64,000 nt of DNA from Promethearchaeota archaeon (GCA_019057775.1 JAHLWT010000140.1:31935-95934), one strand, 5' to 3'. Positions 1 to 8,962 are shown, counted from the first letter of the stretch. The notes: a model not told the origin generated them from the letters alone. Translations and numbers: made by a program.

Positions 1-1
1 A

Positions 2-460
2 GATACCACGATGGAAGATTATAGCGACAATTTCGAGATTGAAGATACTCGTTCTATTACCGTTGTCACACCTGATAGTACTACAGGTTGGACAATGGGC
101 GATACACGAGATATTACTTGGACCTCGACTGGAACCATAGCAAACGTAAAGATTGAACTATTAGTAAACTCAATCTCAATAATGGACATCGCAGTAAGTA
201 CTCCTAATGATGGCACGTACGAATGGGCAATACCGAATACACTTGCAAACTATACTGACTATGTCATTAGAGTAAGTGATTTCAGTGATCCTACCGTATT
301 TGATGATAGTGAAACATTCACTATTACAGGTGAAGACGCAATTCCTGGCTACGATCTCTTGATACTTATGGGTCTTATATTTGGAGTTGCTTTTGTTCTA
401 ATTAGAAAGAAACGTGTAAAGTTAGCCTACAGTAGAGATAATTACTATAAAAATTCATAA
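2..460 (+). CDS. Surface protein, C-terminal part (KNH-like domain plus membrane anchor), partial
   Basis: The frame is open to the left edge, so this is the 3' end of a longer gene. The first ATG at 11 is probably internal. About 85 residues form a beta-rich module with the motif pattern of the Kre9/KNH (Ser-Thr-rich anchored) family: ITVVTPDS, then DITWTSTGTIANVKIELL, then a W-x-IP turn and YVIRVSD. After it comes IPGYD, a hydrophobic segment of about 20 residues and a basic end (RKKR). That arrangement is a C-terminal membrane anchor with the bulk of the protein outside the cell. The same module and tail layout occurs in the surface protein at 35866-36822. The domain is seen by pattern; the role (cell-surface or adhesion) is inference. 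Confidence 0.75.
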   Translation, partial: DTTMEDYSDNFEIEDTRSITVVTPDSTTGWTMGDTRDITWTSTGTIANVKIELLVNSISIMDIAVSTPNDGTYEWAIPNTLANYTDYVIRVSDFSDPTVFDDSETFTITGEDAIPGYDLLILMGLIFGVAFVLIRKKRVKLAYSRDNYYKNS

Positions 461-802
461 TAAATAATTTTTAATTTTTTTTCTTTTTTGCTTTAAAGTT
501 TTACAACAATATGCTTAACTTAATTTTTATTTCTGTTTTATCATATTTTCACGAATTTATAAAATTGCCTAATAATCCATTCAATCCCTTGTCTCGGTCT
601 AGATCTTTCAAAATTGTAAATATTTTATAAATGAGATCTAGAAGTACATGAATTTGTTTTATAGAGAATGAGCTTTTTTTTTTTAAAAAATAAGAGTGAG
701 ATTTATTAGTTTTAGAAATTCATCTACAATTGTTTAAATTTAACAGTAAAAAATAATACTTCTAATAAAATTTAATAAAAAAAATCAAAAAGGTGATGAA
801 AG
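461..802. other. Intergenic region with an inverted repeat
   Basis: No gene seen. It is very AT-rich. A perfect 9-bp inverted repeat lies at 598-606 and 634-642 (arms TCTAGATCT and AGATCTAGA). It could be a transcript-end structure for the surface protein or a protein site. No T-tract follows it closely. Confidence 0.4.
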
Positions 803-1168
803 ATTAGCGAGAAAGAGAAATATATTTTATATGTTCAGACAAGTGATGAACCAGAACGTCAGTATTCACCCTTAGTATTAGCTCAAACCGCAATAGCTAT
901 GGATATTAAAGCTACAGTCTATTATTTAGGTAAGGGGTTAAAAATTTTAAAACCTGGCGAAGCTGAAAAAATTAAGTTAGGTAGTTTTCCCAGTGTAAAA
1001 GAAATGATCGATAAATCATTAGCAGATGGAGTAGAGATATTAGTTTGTGAAGCCTCAAAAAGAATGTTAGGATGGGAAACAGTGGATTTAATTCCAGGCG
1101 CAAAAATAGTTGGAGCAGCAACGTTAAATGATCTCGTCTTAGAGGCAGACGCTACAATGTGGTTCTAA
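803..1168 (+). CDS. DsrE/DsrF-like sulfur-relay family protein, irregular 5' end
   Basis: The frame carries a DsrE-fold pattern: YILYVQTSDEPE (strand 1), an LVLAQTAIAM helix, ATVYYLGKG, then VEILVCEASKRMLGW with a central Cys, and a late IVGAATLNDLVLEAD segment. DsrE-like proteins act in sulfur transfer or as small redox proteins; the exact partner is unknown here. The first in-frame ATG (899) would delete strand 1 and helix 1, so the real start is upstream. There is no in-frame ATG, GTG or TTG between the in-frame stop ending at 799 and position 899. A GGTGAT Shine-Dalgarno at 792-797 sits 5 nt before an ATT at 803. Alternatively the ATG at 796 (ATG AAA GAT, then TAG at 805) was the start and one base has been gained, giving a frameshift. 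The family call is fairly firm; the start is not. Confidence 0.65.
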   Translation: MSEKEKYILYVQTSDEPERQYSPLVLAQTAIAMDIKATVYYLGKGLKILKPGEAEKIKLGSFPSVKEMIDKSLADGVEILVCEASKRMLGWETVDLIPGAKIVGAATLNDLVLEADATMWF

Positions 1169-1522
1169 CTTTGATTATAACCGTCACATAAATATTAAAT
1201 TAAGTAGAAAATTAAGACTATTTCTTAAACACAATCAATAAGAAACCTTCTTTTCTACTTCTAATGTATTCTTCGAAGTCAATTATCTAATAATCATTCT
1301 AAAGTCAAAGAAAGCTGTTGAAAAGCAGGCTTTAGAATATTAAATCAGCTTCCAATAGAAATAACTTTTTTTTTTTTTAAATAGGCTGTTATCATTGTAT
1401 TGAATTGGAATTAGTTTTAATTAAAAAAGCATGGAAATCCAATAATTAATCTATGCAATAAAACTATATTAGATGGTTAATTCTATATCATTAACTAATA
1501 TTTCAAAGTTAACTCACTCCTA
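1169..1522. other. Intergenic region with inverted repeat and T-tract
   Basis: No gene seen. A perfect 9-bp inverted repeat lies at 1296-1304 and 1330-1338 (ATTCTAAAG and CTTTAGAAT). It is followed about 28 nt later by 13 consecutive T (1366-1378). This could be the transcription end of the DsrE-like gene. The rest up to the VWA gene is AT-rich and featureless. Confidence 0.4.
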
Positions 1523-2947
1523 ATGTTTGTCGAATATTTTTATTATTTAAAAGAAAGGTTGCCTGTAAGCATTACAGAATACATGACTTTAATGGCTGCC
1601 CTCAACCAAGGGCTAATTCACAACATGGTAGAGTTCTATTATGTTTCACGCTCGATATTATGTAAAAATGAACACCATTTCGATATCTACGACATTTCCT
1701 TCGCGAATTTTTTCAAAGATGCGATGGTTAAATTTCCAGAAGATATTAAGCAGCAGATCTGGGATTGGCTTAATAAGGAAATTACGATGCCGGAGCTCAT
1801 AGAAGGACTACAATTAATATTAAGGGAATATAGCCAATATATCAACATTGAAAATCTCGAACAGTTTCTTGAAGAGCTTCTTGAGAAATACGGGGGAGAA
1901 TTTGATGGTAGTTTATTAATTAAGGCTCCAAATGAAATTAAAGATGAAATCTTAAAGTGGTTGGAAAAAAATTTTGATCCTTCTCAAATGGAAGGTTCAT
2001 TTCAGGAGATGTTGAGTCAATTTTTTGATCTTGAAGACATGCAGAAACGTTTCGAAGAATTATTGGAAAAACAGGATGAAGCACATAATGGAGGAGACCA
2101 TTGGATCGGGACTCAAGGAACCTCTCCATTTGGTCATGGCGGACAAAATCCGATGGGGATGAGAATCGGTGGCTCTTCGGGTGCTCGAATGGCTGTTCAA
2201 ATCGCTCAAAAACGGATATTTAGAGATTACAGAAAGGATATCGTTCTCGATACGAGACAAATAAAAGTGGCACTGAAACGACTTAAAAAATTAGAAGAAA
2301 TTGGCAAACAAGATGAATTAGATTTAGATAAAACAATCGATAAAACTGCTAAAAACTGCGGAGATATTGAATTAGTATTTGATAAACGCAGGAAAAACAA
2401 TGTAAAACTCTTACTTTTAATGGATGTAGGAGGGAGTATGACCCCTTATGCCCATTTAGTAAATCTTCTCTTTTCGGCAGCAAATAACATGTCCCATTGG
2501 AAAGATTTTAAATTTTACTATTTCCATAACTGTCTTTATGAATCGTTGTATTTTAATGCTCAGCGAAATCCGCAAGAATCAATAGAATTTGCTGATTTTT
2601 TACAAAAATATGATAGTAAATATAAAGTCGTTATAGTCGGTGATTCGGCAATGGCTTCATGGGAGCTTACAGAAAAATATGGCTCAATCTATTACTATCA
2701 TAGGAACGAACTTCCCGGAATTTACTACATCAAAGAAGTGGAAAATCATTTCAAAAATAATGTGGTGTGGTTAAACCCAGAACTAATAAGACCGGAATGG
2801 GCACCTTGGACTCGTAAAATAATTTCAAGCATTATCCCAATGTTTAATTTAACGATTGAAGGTATTGAAGAAGCCATGAATTATCTTAGAACGGGGGGAA
2901 AGAATTTGTATACTACTGTCCAACATTTTAAAGGATTACATTATTAA
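1523..2947 (+). CDS. VWA domain protein of the CoxE-like family
   Basis: 474 residues. The N-terminal 200 residues are mostly helical and acidic. They are followed by a Gly-rich, His-containing stretch (around 190-220) and a conserved basic segment IFRDYRKDIVLDTRQI. The C-terminal half is a von Willebrand A domain: LLLLMDVGGSM starts near residue 297, with the MIDAS-type sequence D301-V-G-G-S305 in place of the classic DxSxS. Later strands are FKFYYFHNCLY and YKVVIVGDSAM. CoxE-family VWA proteins usually work with a MoxR-type AAA ATPase in loading or remodelling of metalloenzymes, but no MoxR gene is adjacent here. The start is the first ATG of the frame. The role is inferred from the family only. 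Confidence 0.75.
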   Translation: MFVEYFYYLKERLPVSITEYMTLMAALNQGLIHNMVEFYYVSRSILCKNEHHFDIYDISFANFFKDAMVKFPEDIKQQIWDWLNKEITMPELIEGLQLILREYSQYINIENLEQFLEELLEKYGGEFDGSLLIKAPNEIKDEILKWLEKNFDPSQMEGSFQEMLSQFFDLEDMQKRFEELLEKQDEAHNGGDHWIGTQGTSPFGHGGQNPMGMRIGGSSGARMAVQIAQKRIFRDYRKDIVLDTRQIKVALKRLKKLEEIGKQDELDLDKTIDKTAKNCGDIELVFDKRRKNNVKLLLLMDVGGSMTPYAHLVNLLFSAANNMSHWKDFKFYYFHNCLYESLYFNAQRNPQESIEFADFLQKYDSKYKVVIVGDSAMASWELTEKYGSIYYYHRNELPGIYYIKEVENHFKNNVVWLNPELIRPEWAPWTRKIISSIIPMFNLTIEGIEEAMNYLRTGGKNLYTTVQHFKGLHY

Positions 2948-3122
2948 AATAGAATTTTTCTTGAGTTTCTATTAAAATTTTCTTTTATAAATATATCTTA
3001 AGGCATTATGACATTTCAATGCCAATTAGTTAGCATAATTCATGAAATGGAAAAAGATTTTATATAGGTTTTTATATGATACACATAAAATTTTTAATAA
3101 GTATTGTTTCTATTAAATTAAT

Positions 3123-3347
3123 ATGCAAGTTTCCTTTGATAAAGTTGCAGATGCATTGCATCTTCAATTCTCTCACGATAAAGTAAAAGATTCTGAGGAG
3201 ATCAACGATGGAATCATAGTTGATTATGGAGAGAATGAGGACATTATTGGAATTGAGATTTTGAATTATACAGAGCGAAAAATAAATCTTAACGAAATTA
3301 TTAAAATGGATGTTGATGAAATAATACCTGTGATTATTCAGTGGTAA
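3123..3347 (+). CDS. DUF2283 family protein (antitoxin-like partner)
   Basis: 74 residues with the DUF2283 pattern: an opening strand MQVSFDKVADALHLQF, then EEINDGIIVDYGENEDIIGIEIL. Such proteins are typically encoded next to DUF4258 proteins and behave like antitoxin or regulatory partners. Its stop overlaps the start of the next gene by 7 bp, which shows translational coupling. Two TATA-like stretches (about 3057-3080) lie 45-65 bp upstream and could form the promoter. The DUF call is firm; the antitoxin role is inference from pairing. Confidence 0.8.
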   Translation: MQVSFDKVADALHLQFSHDKVKDSEEINDGIIVDYGENEDIIGIEILNYTERKINLNEIIKMDVDEIIPVIIQW

Positions 3348-3577
3348 TTAAATTAACAAAACATGCTCTAAAACAAATAAGATTACGAAAAATAACCAAA
3401 AATGAAGTTTTTTCTACTCTAAACTCACCTGATAAACTATCTCAAGATAAATTTGGAAATTTCATAGCCCAAAAAAGATTTAAAAATTACCTTTTAAGAG
3501 TTTTTTATTTGCATGAGGAAGATACAAAATTGGTAATTACAGCGTATAAAACCTCAAAATTAGATAAATACAAATAA
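3341..3577 (+). CDS. DUF4258 family protein (putative toxin of the pair)
   Basis: 78 residues, GTG start at 3341 inside the end of the DUF2283 gene. The sequence LTKHALKQIRLRKIT...EVFSTLNSPDK...LLRVFYLHEEDTKLVITAYKT matches the DUF4258 layout (H-A-x-x-R near the start, then a beta sheet and a TxY-like end). The fold resembles the RelE/BrnT-like group of small toxins. Together with the upstream DUF2283 gene it forms a two-gene cassette. Toxicity is not shown by the sequence. Confidence 0.75.
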   Translation: MVIKLTKHALKQIRLRKITKNEVFSTLNSPDKLSQDKFGNFIAQKRFKNYLLRVFYLHEEDTKLVITAYKTSKLDKYK

Positions 3578-3725
3578 AGAAACTAATACATACAGGTTTT
3601 GTGAACCTGAAAATCTAATTCTAGTTATATACCAATGGGTTTTTTTTCATTTTGACCGTTTAATGTAAAAACAGTTTTAGAAAAAAAAAAAAAATTTTAT
3701 TTTTTTTTAAAAATTAATTTCAAAG

Positions 3726-4052
3726 TTAATCTTCTATTTGTTTTTTCATTTTCATTATTAAGGGATTCTTTTTTGTAGCATCCATAGCTGGAGTTGTTTT
3801 CATAACCTTAATATAACCTGGTTTAGCAAGTCTCCAGATCATTGAACCTTTTGCCATCTGTTCCTCATTCTCGGCTTCTTCTATAGTAATTCCCCAATAA
3901 TCGGATGTACTAATATAAAAACCTATTTGATTAACTCCCTCAGCAGGGAAGAGCTTTTTACTAATGAGTTTTTGCGCAATTTCAGCCAATTCTGAGGGAT
4001 CAAAATCCGGATTTAATTCCCAGTATGATATAAATAACACTTCGATTACCAT
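3726..4052 (-). CDS. Small conserved protein, possibly DUF3303-like
   Basis: 108 residues, soluble. The order is strand (MVIEVLFISYWEL), helix (ELAEIAQKLISK), strand (QIGFYISTSDYWGITIEEA), helix (EEQMAKGSMIWRLAKPG) and strand (IKVMKTTPAMDATK). This resembles a dimeric alpha/beta-barrel such as DUF3303 or related single-domain proteins. No catalytic motif is visible and the gene stands alone on this strand. The call rests on layout only. Confidence 0.5.
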   Translation of the reverse strand: MVIEVLFISYWELNPDFDPSELAEIAQKLISKKLFPAEGVNQIGFYISTSDYWGITIEEAENEEQMAKGSMIWRLAKPGYIKVMKTTPAMDATKKNPLIMKMKKQIED

Positions 4053-4371
4053 CTCAATTATTTTTTAGTTTTCAAATGCATAGAATTCTCCTTATGCGAA
4101 CTATTCAATTAATGATATATATTTAATTTTTTACTTTTTAGTATGATTTATTTTATAAGAAAAAATTTATGTATACCAATTTGTCTAACTTTTTTATGAA
4201 TCTATTATAAAAAAAATAAATGAAAGAGATACCCAAGAAACTATTTCAAAGGATTAAATTTCTAAAATTTTTAAAAGGTTTACTTAGACTTATGGGTTTT
4301 TTGAAATATCGAAGTTAAAATCTAATACTCCATGTTCTATGCTTCTTGTTATTGAGGGGTAATTATTTATA
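4053..4371. other. Intergenic region, nothing recognised
   Basis: AT-rich sequence between two minus-strand genes. I see no coding frame, no convincing hairpin and no RNA gene. Confidence 0.4.
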
Positions 4372-4623
4372 TTAATTATATGAAGCTGTTTTATAATAAT
4401 CAAGATTTGACAGGCTACTAAAATGAATTAATTCTACGTCAGGAAGTGTAGGACTAAGCTCAATAAGTTTTTGAGTCAGATCTAATGGTTCAGAGTATCC
4501 AGAATCAATAAAAACACGATCTCCTGGCTTAATATATTTATTAATGGCTTCCTCTGGCGTTAATTGTTTATATTTAAATTGTTTTACCAGAGATAATATA
4601 TATGTTTTTAGTTTTCGTGCCAT
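4372..4623 (-). pseudogene. Acetyl-CoA hydrolase/transferase N-terminal stub
   Basis: 83 residues matching the N-terminal part of the acetyl-CoA hydrolase / 4-hydroxybutyrate CoA-transferase family: LTPEEAINKYIKPGDRVFIDSGYSEP, then LTQKLIELS and DVELIHFSSL. Family members are about 430-620 residues long, so this stops after the first Rossmann-like unit and lacks the catalytic glutamate region. I could not find the continuation in other frames downstream (4280-4371). It is best read as a truncated gene remnant. Confidence 0.65.
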
Positions 4624-4782
4624 TTATATCGCTGACTAATTCCTAATTCCTAATGTAAGTCTTTATTATCTTTTTTCTAACAATATGTGAATATATAACA
4701 TAACATTTAACAAACAGAGTAAAGAAATAAAAATATAAAAAAAAATTATGAGTATTGATTTAAATTCAATATCCTTGGTTAA

Positions 4783-5328
4783 TTACTTAATAAAATCAGG
4801 GGCGTCATACTTATTTGGCACTACACGATCAAATTCCTCTAAAATTGCATCTCGGGCTTGGTGCCATAATCCTGAAATTCTATTTCTTGCTCCTTCTGGA
4901 CTTTCAAATTTCATCGAATCTCTTACCCTATCAAATTCCTCATAAATAGATTTTATACTTTCTACAGGGTAGAACCCTCCAATGTTTTTAAATAACATTC
5001 GAAGGTGATCTATTGATGACGCTAATGAAAGAATGACTTGACTAAACTGTTCGCGATTGGGGGTTTTAAGATATGTATACTCTATAGCTAATCTACCTGA
5101 TTTCACTACTCTTGGCCAAATTCTTTGCAGTGCTTTTGTATAACTTGATCTTCTTTGAAATCCTGAAGTTAATAGGGCAGCGGGGATTGCAACAATAAAG
5201 GGAATAAGGCTTATGTAATCATTTACAATATCAGGGAAACCAATAAGTATTATAAGACCACCTACTATCGCGAGTGTATAAACGATTACTACAATCAAAA
5301 CTAAATGGGACAGATCTTTCTTCCTCAT
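4783..5328 (-). CDS. Hypothetical two-TM membrane protein
   Basis: 181 residues. Two hydrophobic segments sit near the N-terminus (about 9-31 and 40-56: LVLIVVIVYTLAIVGG and LIPFIVAIPAAL). They are followed by a soluble helical domain (residues 60-181) with charged helices and a C-terminal LWHQARDAILEEFDRV stretch. The domain may face the cytoplasm. I do not recognise the family. The gene is flanked by the CoA-transferase stub and an acyl-CoA dehydrogenase on the same strand, without tight spacing. Confidence 0.6.
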   Translation of the reverse strand: MRKKDLSHLVLIVVIVYTLAIVGGLIILIGFPDIVNDYISLIPFIVAIPAALLTSGFQRRSSYTKALQRIWPRVVKSGRLAIEYTYLKTPNREQFSQVILSLASSIDHLRMLFKNIGGFYPVESIKSIYEEFDRVRDSMKFESPEGARNRISGLWHQARDAILEEFDRVVPNKYDAPDFIK

Positions 5329-5511
5329 TGCTTTTCACATCGTAATATTGTGTTATAAAAAGTTGTTAGATATTAATTGAAATTATTCTAAATGAAGATT
5401 CCTAAAATTTAAACTTGTTGGTCAAAAATTATGGATTTCCTTCTGAACACAATTACTTCTATATGAATAATACAGAATAAAAATAAGAAAATAAAAAAAA
5501 AAGAGATACTA

Positions 5512-5640
5512 TTATAGAAGTTTTAGGTATCTCTGTATCTGCGATTGGATCAAAAGTAATTGGATGTTTCTTGCTCCACCAATTACTTCTTCAATTTTAC
5601 TTATATCCATTAACTCATCAACGGGGGTGTTATCTTTCGT
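5512..5640 (-). other. In-frame continuation of acyl-CoA dehydrogenase after a TAG codon
   Basis: Reading past the TAG at 5641-5643 in the same frame gives 42 more residues before a TAA at 5512. They contain DELMDISKIEEVIGG and RNIQLLLIQSQIQRYL, which is how acyl-CoA dehydrogenases normally end (a loop, then EG/GG-x-x-x-IQ and a final helix). The coding frame therefore once ran through the TAG. Confidence 0.75.
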
Positions 5641-6804
5641 CTAAATAGCCACTTCAACGGGCTTATTTGTAACGGAAACACCACCCATTTGTTGCTGAAC
5701 TTCATAACATATCTCATGTGTAAGTTTTGCTACATAGTACTTTCCTTGAGAAGATATGCCCGCGACCCATTTCTCAGCTTCTTTAGATGGTTGTTCGGAA
5801 AACAGAATTTTCTCATCATAAACCGAGGCTGCTTGTAACGCCAAGGAAGTAGCTGCACTAGCTTTTGCTAATAAATCTGCTAAACTATATCCAACTCCTT
5901 GAAATCTAATGACGGGTTTTCCAAACTGTTTCCTTAAATTAGTATAAATGATGCCATATATCAATCCTGCCCAGCATATTCCAATCCCACTTCCCATAAT
6001 CGAAAGCCTTTCTGGAACCAAACCTTCAAAAAGTCTTCTGTATCCTAACCCATCATCTGCGAGTATATAATCTTTGGGTACATTGATGTTATCAAGTATA
6101 GTATGAGAAATATGGACTCGAGGCACAGAATTAATTCTCAAGCGTTCAGTCTTGACTCCAAACTCACGAGCAATGATACTTTGTACCATAGTATCTCTAG
6201 GATTTAATTCATCATAAACACCATAACAACAGAAATAGTCTGCTTTTGGACCGTTTGTTGTATACACCTTTTCTCCGTTATAAATAACACCATCATCTGT
6301 TTTTGTGCATTTAGTTGTCATATTTACAGCATCTGAACCTCTTTCAGGCTCTGTTATACCTATACAACCAATTTTTTGTCCAGTTAATAACTCATCTTGT
6401 ATTTTTTGAGGTATATCCGATTTTCCTCCATGCATATAATAATGGAAAGTAGGGTTTCCACATAAAATTCCACTTGCTAAACGAGCTAGTTCTAATTGAG
6501 GATCGAGAATAGATAGATGAGTACCTAATAATATTTCTTTTTTCATTCCAACTGGATTAAAGTCTCTCCATTGATTTATGCGTTGAATATACCCATTTTT
6601 TCCAAGTTCCAGAAATAATTCATAAACATCCTTCGATTTATCTATTTTTGGGTTTAATTCTATGCAGAATTCTTGGAGTTTGAGGCAATACTCTCTTTCT
6701 TCATCATTTAACATTGGAAAAACATTATCATTAAAGATTTTGAAAACATTTTCCAATGACATTTTTTCCAGAATCTGATCGTTGATAATTTTCTCTTGAA
6801 ACAT
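5641..6804 (-). CDS. Acyl-CoA dehydrogenase, interrupted by in-frame TAG
   Basis: 387 residues up to a TAG. FAD-dependent acyl-CoA dehydrogenases oxidise acyl-CoA to enoyl-CoA in fatty or branched-acid metabolism. Visible landmarks are an N-terminal helical domain, the signature IGITEPERGSDAVNMTT, YNGEKVYTTNG in the middle beta domain, a FGKPVIRFQGVGYSLAD helix, and ICYEVQQQMGG near the end. The protein would be 430 residues with the 42-residue in-frame extension at 5512-5640, which carries the usual C-terminal helix. The TAG is thus premature: a nonsense mutation, an assembly error, readthrough, or a recoded codon. TAG ends several other genes here (63358-63360 and the minus-strand gene ending at 56703), so general recoding is unlikely. 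Neighbours downstream in the block are a CoA ligase and a CoA-transferase. Confidence 0.85.
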   Translation of the reverse strand: MFQEKIINDQILEKMSLENVFKIFNDNVFPMLNDEEREYCLKLQEFCIELNPKIDKSKDVYELFLELGKNGYIQRINQWRDFNPVGMKKEILLGTHLSILDPQLELARLASGILCGNPTFHYYMHGGKSDIPQKIQDELLTGQKIGCIGITEPERGSDAVNMTTKCTKTDDGVIYNGEKVYTTNGPKADYFCCYGVYDELNPRDTMVQSIIAREFGVKTERLRINSVPRVHISHTILDNINVPKDYILADDGLGYRRLFEGLVPERLSIMGSGIGICWAGLIYGIIYTNLRKQFGKPVIRFQGVGYSLADLLAKASAATSLALQAASVYDEKILFSEQPSKEAEKWVAGISSQGKYYVAKLTHEICYEVQQQMGGVSVTNKPVEVAI

Positions 6805-6973
6805 TTTTTATTCAATTTTGATAGTACTTTTTTATAATTTGATTAAAATTGTGTTAATAAATCTAAATTTTTTATTCCAATTAAATTTTTAATATTAAAA
6901 GTGAGTGTATATCGTTGTATCTATTTATTAGATACTGTATAAAAAAAAAAATAAAAATAAAGAGGAATTTAAC

Positions 6974-8962
6974 TTATTGAAGTTTATTCTTCATCTCAAT
7001 GTAGAAATCTAAAGAATTTGGATTCCTTAAAGCACCACGATTGGCGACTGGCATGCCATGGATGATTTTTGTTACCGCAATTTCAACTTTCTTATTACTG
7101 AAAGTGTAAGGAATCCCATCTGGGGGAGCTTGAAAGATTAATTTAGGTACATGTCTTGGAGAGGTCTTTTCTCGTAGGGTTTGCTTTATTTTCACTTTTA
7201 AATCATCATTTAGCTCATATCCTTCATTTAATAATATGAACATTACTATTCGGATATCGCCCTCCCATTTTTGTCCGATTACCAAGGAGTCTGCAATTTC
7301 TGGTAGTTGTTCAATAACATTATAAATTTCAGCAGTTCCGATTCTTACTCCACTTGGTTTTAATACTGCATCTGAACGGCCCCAGAATGTAATTCCCCCA
7401 GTATCACTATGAATAACTATATAATCTCCGTGTCTCCATACATTTTTGCCAACGTCCTTATAATAATCAAAATAAGCAGCTTTATATTTAGTCATATTCT
7501 CATCATCACCCCAAAAATAAACTGGCATTGAAGGTGCAGGTGCTTCACATACAAGTTCAGCTTGTTCGTCTTCAATGGGCTCTGCTTTACCAGAATATGA
7601 TTCTATCTTCATCGCTAACGCACGACCTTGTAATTCACCAGAATAGACAGGAAGAATAGGTATTGCTCCAGCAAAACAGCCATTAATATCCGTTCCTCCA
7701 CTTATTGAATTGAAAAAGAGGTCCTCTTTAATTTCTCTATATACATATTCAAAACCCTCAGGAGAAAGTGTAGAAGCAGTTTGTGATATTTCTCTTAAAG
7801 AGCTTAAATTATATTTTTCAGCTGGTTTAGCATCAATTCTCATTAAATAGTGGATATATGCTGCACTTGTACCAAATATAGTAATTTTATGTTTTTCTAT
7901 CAATGCAAAAAACCTTAATGGATCTGGAAATAGAGGATTTCCATCATAAAGAAAGATAGTGGCACCCACAGCTAAGGCACTGATAAGCCAGTTCCACATC
8001 ATCCAGCTTGGGGCTGTAATATAAGTAATAACATCAGATCGCTTTAGATCTGTTGCCAAGATAAGTTCTTTTAAGTGATTTATGAGTACTCCCCCGGCTC
8101 CCTGACACATACATTTTGGAGCTCCTGTAGTGCCAGAAGAAAACATCACATAAACCGGATGATCAAACTGCAATTGTTCAAACTTCAGTTCAGGATTTTC
8201 TTCTTTGGAAAGGAAATCATCCCAATGAACTGCTTTAGGTATATTCTCTATGTTGGGTTTATCATCGGATATATAGGATACAACCACGACTTTTTCTATA
8301 GAAGGAATTGCTTCTAAAACTTCTCTAATATTTTTCTCTATTTCAAAAATCTTCCCTCTATAATGATAACCATCAACAGTAAACAGTACTTTTGGTTCAA
8401 TTTGACCAAATCGATCTATTACCGCACTTGATTGTAATTCTGCTCCGCAAGAAGCCCATGTTGCCCCTATAGCAGTAGTTGCAAGCATTGCAATCGGGGT
8501 TTCAATTAAATTTGGAATATATGAAACTACTCTATCCCCAATTTTAACACCCATTTCTTTGAGTGATTTAGCTAGACGTGCAACAGTTCTGTTTAATTCA
8601 GCATATGTGATTTGTTTCGATACTTTTGTTTCCCCTTGGAAGATAAAGGCTAATTTATCGTCATTATAACGCAATAGGTTTTCAGCAAAATTGAGACGAC
8701 TACCAACAAACCACTTGGTTCCTGGAAAAACATTTAAATCCTCAACCACTTTGTCATATTTTTTAGAGTAGACTATTTCTCCAAAATCCCACATGGCTGC
8801 CCAGAATTCAGGTATACTTTCTACAGACCATTTATATAAGTCTTTACCTCCTTTAATAGTTTGACCATATTTCTTATTTACATATTCGATAAACCGAGTG
8901 ACTTCTGCATTCTTTATCCATTCCTCAGAAGGTTCCCAAAGTTTTTTTCTTACATCATTCAT
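6974..8962 (-). CDS. Acetoacetyl-CoA synthetase (acetoacetate-CoA ligase)
   Basis: 662 residues, the full length expected for this ANL-superfamily enzyme, which activates acetoacetate with ATP and CoA. The N-terminus has the acetoacetyl-CoA synthetase start pattern (LWEPSEEWIKNAEVTRFIEYV), then FPGTKWFVGSRLNFAENLL. The AMP-binding motif VMFSSGTTGAPKCM is at about 270-285. Later come SGGTDINGCF, HGDYIVIH and the C-terminal YTFSNKKVEIAVTKI with the lysine region used in adenylation. It lies in a minus-strand block with an acyl-CoA dehydrogenase and a family III CoA-transferase, which suggests ketone-body, butyrate or branched-acid metabolism. A short relic of a second such gene is found at 25494-25580. 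Confidence 0.92.
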   Translation of the reverse strand: MNDVRKKLWEPSEEWIKNAEVTRFIEYVNKKYGQTIKGGKDLYKWSVESIPEFWAAMWDFGEIVYSKKYDKVVEDLNVFPGTKWFVGSRLNFAENLLRYNDDKLAFIFQGETKVSKQITYAELNRTVARLAKSLKEMGVKIGDRVVSYIPNLIETPIAMLATTAIGATWASCGAELQSSAVIDRFGQIEPKVLFTVDGYHYRGKIFEIEKNIREVLEAIPSIEKVVVVSYISDDKPNIENIPKAVHWDDFLSKEENPELKFEQLQFDHPVYVMFSSGTTGAPKCMCQGAGGVLINHLKELILATDLKRSDVITYITAPSWMMWNWLISALAVGATIFLYDGNPLFPDPLRFFALIEKHKITIFGTSAAYIHYLMRIDAKPAEKYNLSSLREISQTASTLSPEGFEYVYREIKEDLFFNSISGGTDINGCFAGAIPILPVYSGELQGRALAMKIESYSGKAEPIEDEQAELVCEAPAPSMPVYFWGDDENMTKYKAAYFDYYKDVGKNVWRHGDYIVIHSDTGGITFWGRSDAVLKPSGVRIGTAEIYNVIEQLPEIADSLVIGQKWEGDIRIVMFILLNEGYELNDDLKVKIKQTLREKTSPRHVPKLIFQAPPDGIPYTFSNKKVEIAVTKIIHGMPVANRGALRNPNSLDFYIEMKNKLQ

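Noticed and set aside
792..798. C-box (RTGATGA) of a C/D-box sRNA ahead of the DsrE-like gene
   Set aside because: The same GGTGATGA is a good ribosome site, and no matching D/C'/D' boxes at the right spacing were seen.
5641..5643. General recoding of TAG as pyrrolysine in this genome
   Set aside because: Several genes end properly at TAG (63358-63360, 56703-56705, 37110-37112), and their frames do not continue with family sequence after it.
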